From Chloroflexota bacterium (GTDB lineage: Bacteria > Chloroflexota > Anaerolineae > Anaerolineales > Villigracilaceae): DNA of 64,000 bases. How positions within the stretch are numbered: position 1 is the first letter of the stretch; each line of letters starts with the position of its first letter. The position numbers and the translations under genes were made by a program. Positions 62,439-64,000 of the stretch are shown piece after piece. Location: assembly GCA_016234495.1 (NCBI GenBank), contig JACRBI010000013.1, positions 1-64,000 on the forward strand, in the 5' to 3' direction. The notes beneath the pieces are model-generated. The model was not told the origin of the DNA, ran no database searches, and saw nothing but the letters and a program-made list of their open reading frames with translations.

Positions 62439-63788
62439 ATGAACGCAGAACAGGCGTGGCACTCTGTGCTAGCACAGCTTCAAATGGAAATGCCTCGCGC
62501 ATCCTACGATACCTGGGTGCGCGATACGCGTCCCATTACATATGAAAATGGTTTGATCACCGTCGGTGTACGCAACGCTTATGCGCGTGACTGGCTGGAA
62601 AGCCGCCTTGCAGGCACTGTAAGCCGCCTGTTGATCGAGATTTTAAACTCGAATGTGTCGGTCAAGTTTATTGTCTCTCAGGCGGATGAGACCGAGTCAC
62701 ACGCCGACCCTGCGCCTGCCGCTTTGCCAACTGAAATTACCGCGCCCGAGCCAAAGCCCCGCCACATAAACCTCAATCCACGCTACACATTCGACACATA
62801 CGTTGTCGGCTCTGGCAACCGGCTTGCCCACGCGGCTTGTCAGGCGGTGGCTGAAAAACCAGCCCGTGCCTATAATCCGCTTTTCCTGTACGGCGGCGTT
62901 GGACTTGGCAAAACCCATCTCTTACACGCCATTGGCAACGCCTGTTATGCCGACGGCTTGAATGTTTTATACGTTTCCTCTGAAGAATTCACGAATGACA
63001 TGATCAGCGCCATTCGCACGCACACCACGCAGGCTTTCCGCGATAAATACCGCTCTGCAGACGTGCTTTTGGTGGATGATATTCAATTCATCGCCGGAAA
63101 GGAATCCACGCAGGAGGAGTTCTTCCACACATTCAACACCCTGCATGGGCAGGACAAGCAGATCATCGTCTCGTCTGATCGACCGCCCAAATCTTTGGTC
63201 ACTTTGGAAGAACGCCTGCGCTCGCGCTTTGAGTGGGGGCTGACCGCCGACATCCAGGCGCCTGATTTTGAAACCCGCCTCGCGATCCTGCGTTCCAAAG
63301 CCGAGCGGACAGGCCGACATATCTCAGATGAAATTCTGGAAAGCGTTGCCAAACAGGTTCAGTCCAATATCCGTGAATTGGAAGGCGCGCTAAATCGAAT
63401 CATCGCTTTTGCCGACTTGAGCGGATCCGCGCTTACGCCCAGCCTGGTGGAAGTGGCGCTCTCCGACCTTCTACCTGCCCGCGGTGATGTGGAGCCTGCC
63501 CGTGTAGTGGATTTGGTCGCCCGCAAGTTTAATCTTACCGTTGAAAAACTGTTAGGCCGTGACCGTTCAAAGGATGTAGCTTTCCCCCGCCAGATCGCCA
63601 TGTATTTACTGCGCGAAGAAACAAACTTCTCCTTTCCTCAAATTGGCGAAGTATTGGGCGGGCGCGACCATTCAACGGTCATGTATGCCATAGAAAAAAT
63701 AACAGACCAGATCAAGCACGATGACCGTCTGCAAAGGGACATTGTCTCATTGAGGCAGCAACTCTACAGCCAGCCTGTGGCTGCATAA
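62439..63788 (+). CDS. dnaA: Chromosomal replication initiator DnaA
   Basis: 449 residues. Domain I lies at about 1-80, and a short Pro/Glu linker is domain II. Domain III AAA+ has Walker A GGVGLGKTH (152-160) and Walker B VLLVDDIQFIAG, then RLRSRFEWGL. Domain IV binds DnaA boxes through GGRDHSTVMYAIEKI (about 408-422). CGAGGA precedes the ATG. The neighbour downstream is an acyltransferase gene, not dnaN, and a terminator follows at once. Confidence 0.98.
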   Translation: MNAEQAWHSVLAQLQMEMPRASYDTWVRDTRPITYENGLITVGVRNAYARDWLESRLAGTVSRLLIEILNSNVSVKFIVSQADETESHADPAPAALPTEITAPEPKPRHINLNPRYTFDTYVVGSGNRLAHAACQAVAEKPARAYNPLFLYGGVGLGKTHLLHAIGNACYADGLNVLYVSSEEFTNDMISAIRTHTTQAFRDKYRSADVLLVDDIQFIAGKESTQEEFFHTFNTLHGQDKQIIVSSDRPPKSLVTLEERLRSRFEWGLTADIQAPDFETRLAILRSKAERTGRHISDEILESVAKQVQSNIRELEGALNRIIAFADLSGSALTPSLVEVALSDLLPARGDVEPARVVDLVARKFNLTVEKLLGRDRSKDVAFPRQIAMYLLREETNFSFPQIGEVLGGRDHSTVMYAIEKITDQIKHDDRLQRDIVSLRQQLYSQPVAA

Positions 63789-63815
63789 AATAAACAGAAT
63801 TTCCCAAACATAAAG

Positions 63816-63845
63816 AGTCAGCCCCGCGTGGAGCTGACTTTTTTT
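63816..63845 (+). terminator. Intrinsic terminator after dnaA
   Basis: AGTCAGC (63816-63822) pairs with GCTGACT (63833-63839) around a 10-base loop, and a run of seven T (63839-63845) follows. dnaA is therefore monocistronic. Confidence 0.92.
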
Positions 63846-63883
63846 CTTGACAGCAGTAGCGAGATGGATTTCAATTGCCCACT

Positions 63884-64000
63884 ATGATTCCAGGGCTTGA
63901 TGGTTTGCGCGCAATCGCGTTTTTGTTGGTTTTTGCTTTTCACACAGACTACCTGGAATTTGGGTGGGTGGGTGTTCAGCTTTTCTTTGTGCTCTCGGGG
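63884..64000 (+). CDS. Acyltransferase 3 family protein, N-terminus only
   Basis: The window ends inside this gene. The first 39 residues read [17 protein letters not shown], then [20 protein letters not shown] and G: the LDGLRA motif, a first membrane helix with the catalytic-type histidine, and the GVxLFFVLSG motif of OafA/YrhL-type acyltransferases. These acylate surface sugars. An in-frame TTG at 63875 is a possible earlier start; a stop codon lies upstream at 63857. Confidence 0.85.
   Translation, partial: MIPGLDGLRAIAFLLVFAFHTDYLEFGWVGVQLFFVLSG

Noticed and set aside
1-64000. CRISPR array, tRNA, rRNA or complete insertion sequence
   Set aside because: No regularly spaced repeats, no tRNA or rRNA signatures and no intact transposase with flanking inverted repeats were seen. 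The only transposase-like gene lacks its catalytic tyrosine.

Overview
The window is almost entirely a motility locus: a near-complete set of flagellar and chemotaxis genes of a bacterium with an inner-membrane-type (monoderm-like) flagellum. It is followed by a short glycan/signalling stretch, hutH, dnaA and the start of an acyltransferase gene. No FlgH, FlgI or FlgA (L- and P-ring) genes are seen. The phosphatases are CheC/CheX type rather than CheZ, FlgM/FliA is present, and CsrA is encoded beside flgL. GC is moderate (about 50%). Together with the gene style this fits a motile Chloroflexota (Anaerolineae-like) bacterium. That placement is inference; no rRNA or other decisive marker is present.

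Layout. 1-4066 (minus): two tandem, partly duplicated chemoreceptors (the first cut by the window edge, the second with a zinc-binding CZB tail), led by a small cysteine-rich ORF. 4067-6550: an island with a nested palindrome, an inverted pair of GTAG-headed REP-like hairpins, a HUH-transposase-like gene lacking its catalytic tyrosine, and a DUF1521/MIIA-like predicted self-cleaving protein behind a well-matched sigma-28 promoter. 6629-25720 (plus): flbD-motAB-fliLMNOPQ, an inserted HDOD/receiver pair, fliR-flhB-flhA-flhF, a two-TM unknown, fliA, a small unknown, flgF, flgG, flgM-flgN-flgK-flgL and csrA. 25956-33466 (plus): cheA-cheC-cheD-cheY-cheB-cheR, an HDOD protein and two cheX paralogues. 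33542-33937 (minus): an MmpS-like membrane protein. 34422-38947 (plus): flagellin, fliD, flaG, fliS. 39183-49887 (plus): flgC-fliE-fliFGHIJ-lytic transglycosylase-flgB-fliK-flgD-TIGR02530-flgE. 50089-53275 (minus): M23 peptidase, PilZ protein, second FliK-like protein and FlhX. 53669-57223 (plus): two glycosyltransferases and an FGE-sulfatase-domain protein. 57332-61818 (minus): hutH, an OmpR-type regulator and a sensor kinase. 62439-63788: dnaA; then the start of an acyltransferase gene.

How it works together. FlhA/B, FliP/Q/R/O and FliH/I/J form the export gate and ATPase; FliF/G/M/N the MS- and C-rings; FlgB/C/F/G and FliE the rod; FlgD/FlgE/FliK the hook; FlgK/L, FliC, FliD, FliS and FlaG the filament; MotA/B with FliL the stator. 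FliA and FlgM provide the late-gene switch: TAAA-N15-GCCGATAA-like sites precede flgM and the MIIA gene, with a weaker one before flagellin. CsrA is likely to act on the flagellin and flaG leaders, which both carry doubled ANGGA sites, one over the Shine-Dalgarno.

Most notable points: the sigma-28-controlled MIIA-domain protein, the HUH-like gene beside REP-like hairpins, the CsrA sites in two filament-gene leaders, a lipobox on FliP, repeat modules shared by flagellin and FliD, and dnaA without dnaN or visible DnaA boxes.
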